Shown piece after piece: positions 63,303 to 64,000 of a stretch of 64,000 nt of DNA (the first letter of the stretch is position 1; every line of letters begins with the position of its first letter). The stretch is from Dyadobacter sp. CY326 (GTDB lineage: Bacteria > Bacteroidota > Bacteroidia > Cytophagales > Spirosomataceae): positions 124,001-188,000 of the forward strand of contig NZ_JAJUXI010000010.1 of assembly GCF_021390515.1 (NCBI RefSeq), read 5' to 3'. The position numbers and the translations under genes were made by a program. The notes beneath the pieces are model-generated. The model made no database searches. It had not been told where the DNA came from and saw only the letters and a list, made by a program, of their open reading frames with translations.

Positions 63303-64000
63303 TTAATTCGCGAGTTCGGATAAAAACTTGATTCGCATAAGCCGCAATTCTTCTTCACTGATCTCGTCATTGGCAAACTCACCTAACGCAGCGGCTATAT
63401 TATCCGTTTCAGCAGTCATGAAATAATCATAAATGTCTTGCTGCCTTTCCCGGTCAATAACCTGATTGATATAATAATCCAGGTTGAGCTTTGTGCCTGA
63501 GTAACAGATATGTTCAACTTCTTCGATAACATCGGCAAGCGCCAGATCCTTCACTTCTGCAATTTCATCCAGACTAACCTTGCGGTCAACTTGCTGAATG
63601 ATAAATATTTTGATTTTAGACTTATTAACTGTTGACTTTATTACAACGTCTTTGGCCGTTTCTATCTCATTTTCCTCAACATAACGCGTGATCAGGTCAA
63701 TGAACTGGCGGCCGAATTTCTGCACCTTTCCCATCCCGACGCCATTGATCTGCGCCATTTCCTGCTGGGTTGTGGGATAAGTCGTTGCCATTTCTTCCAA
63801 AGACGGGTCCTGGAAAACAACATAAGGAGGCAGGTTTTTCTCTTTCGCGACCTTTTTACGAAGCGCTTTGAGCATTCCCAAAAGTGCTTCATCATAAGCG
63901 TGCGCGCTTCCGCCTCCGGTTGCCGCATCCTTATCATCATCCTCCGGCTTAATCTCCTCTTGGTCAAAGTTATGATCCTTGTGGAGCGTCACTGGGTAAG
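63303..64000 (-). CDS. recQ: ATP-dependent DNA helicase RecQ, C-terminal part (5' end outside window)
   Basis: The frame is open to the right edge, so only about 232 C-terminal residues are present. An acidic linker (EEIKPEDDDKDAATGGG) leads to an HRDC domain (about 30-110: AYDEALLGMLKALRKKVAKE, PPYVVFQDPSLEEMA, INGVGMGKVQKFG), then a helical tail with HTH-like repeats (LDEIAEVKDLALADVIEEVE) as in the longer Bacteroidota RecQ. The helicase and RQC domains would lie outside. Another HRDC protein is possible but less likely. Confidence 0.82.
   Translation of the reverse strand, partial: YPVTLHKDHNFDQEEIKPEDDDKDAATGGGSAHAYDEALLGMLKALRKKVAKEKNLPPYVVFQDPSLEEMATTYPTTQQEMAQINGVGMGKVQKFGRQFIDLITRYVEENEIETAKDVVIKSTVNKSKIKIFIIQQVDRKVSLDEIAEVKDLALADVIEEVEHICYSGTKLNLDYYINQVIDRERQQDIYDYFMTAETDNIAAALGEFANDEISEEELRLMRIKFLSELAN

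Noticed and set aside
1..64000. CRISPR arrays, insertion sequences, prophage blocks, rRNA or tRNA genes
   Set aside because: No regularly spaced repeats, transposase genes, phage structural genes or stable RNA signatures were seen on reading both strands.

Overview
The window is chromosomal DNA of a member of the Bacteroidota, most likely order Cytophagales and close to Dyadobacter/Spirosomataceae. The genus is inference from gene content. The evidence: a type IX secretion C-terminal signal, a TonB receptor with an N-terminal carboxypeptidase-regulatory-like domain plus a DUF4249 lipoprotein partner, a fused SecDF, a bacillithiol enzyme (BshC), long-form IspH, promoters of the TTG-N19/20-TAnnTTTG type, and almost no Shine-Dalgarno sequences. 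Genes are dense on both strands. There are no rRNA, tRNA, IS, CRISPR or prophage blocks.

Layout. 0-5 kb: tail of a FadN-type beta-oxidation protein, an Rrf2 regulator, then a minus-strand glycan cluster (SDR epimerase, GT2, GT39-like membrane protein). 5-9.4 kb: small lipoprotein, M3 oligopeptidase, an A+T-rich KilA-N gene, DctA-type symporter. 9.4-14.8 kb: a 504-base gap with a candidate small RNA, class II ribonucleotide reductase, PurB, GlpF-like channel. 14.8-26 kb: a 1819-residue alpha-2-macroglobulin lipoprotein, IspH, an ECF sigma/membrane protein/surface protein operon, BshC. 26-34.5 kb: acyl-CoA dehydrogenase and thiolase (beta-oxidation) separated by a three-gene operon of two glycosyltransferases and a T9SS-exported barrel protein. 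34.5-43.5 kb: SecA, Psd, polyprenyl synthase with rhomboid protease, class IV aminotransferase, ThiL, lipoproteins. 44-48 kb: cytochrome b5-like protein, BadF-type sugar kinase, two-component system, L28, FolK. 48-53 kb: TonB receptor, DUF4249, P1 peptidase. 53-58 kb: a small secreted protein directly ahead of SecDF, then an amino-acid permease. 58-64 kb: LhgO, AnmK, RicT-like PSP1 protein, PurD and the C-terminal part of RecQ.

Two observations stand out. First, the acyl-CoA dehydrogenase and the thiolase, 6 kb apart, carry the same 14-base palindrome (GTATGC-NN-GCATAC) placed on or beside their predicted promoters, which predicts a local fatty-acid-degradation repressor. Second, a 133-codon ORF with an N-terminal signal-like segment and an aromatic C-terminus ending in Asn-Ala-Pro-stop lies immediately upstream of secDF, followed by a 168-base leader with two crossing inverted repeats. 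This layout resembles secretion-monitoring arrest peptides (SecM-secA, VemP-secDF2). Both are hypotheses from sequence reading only; no searches were run.
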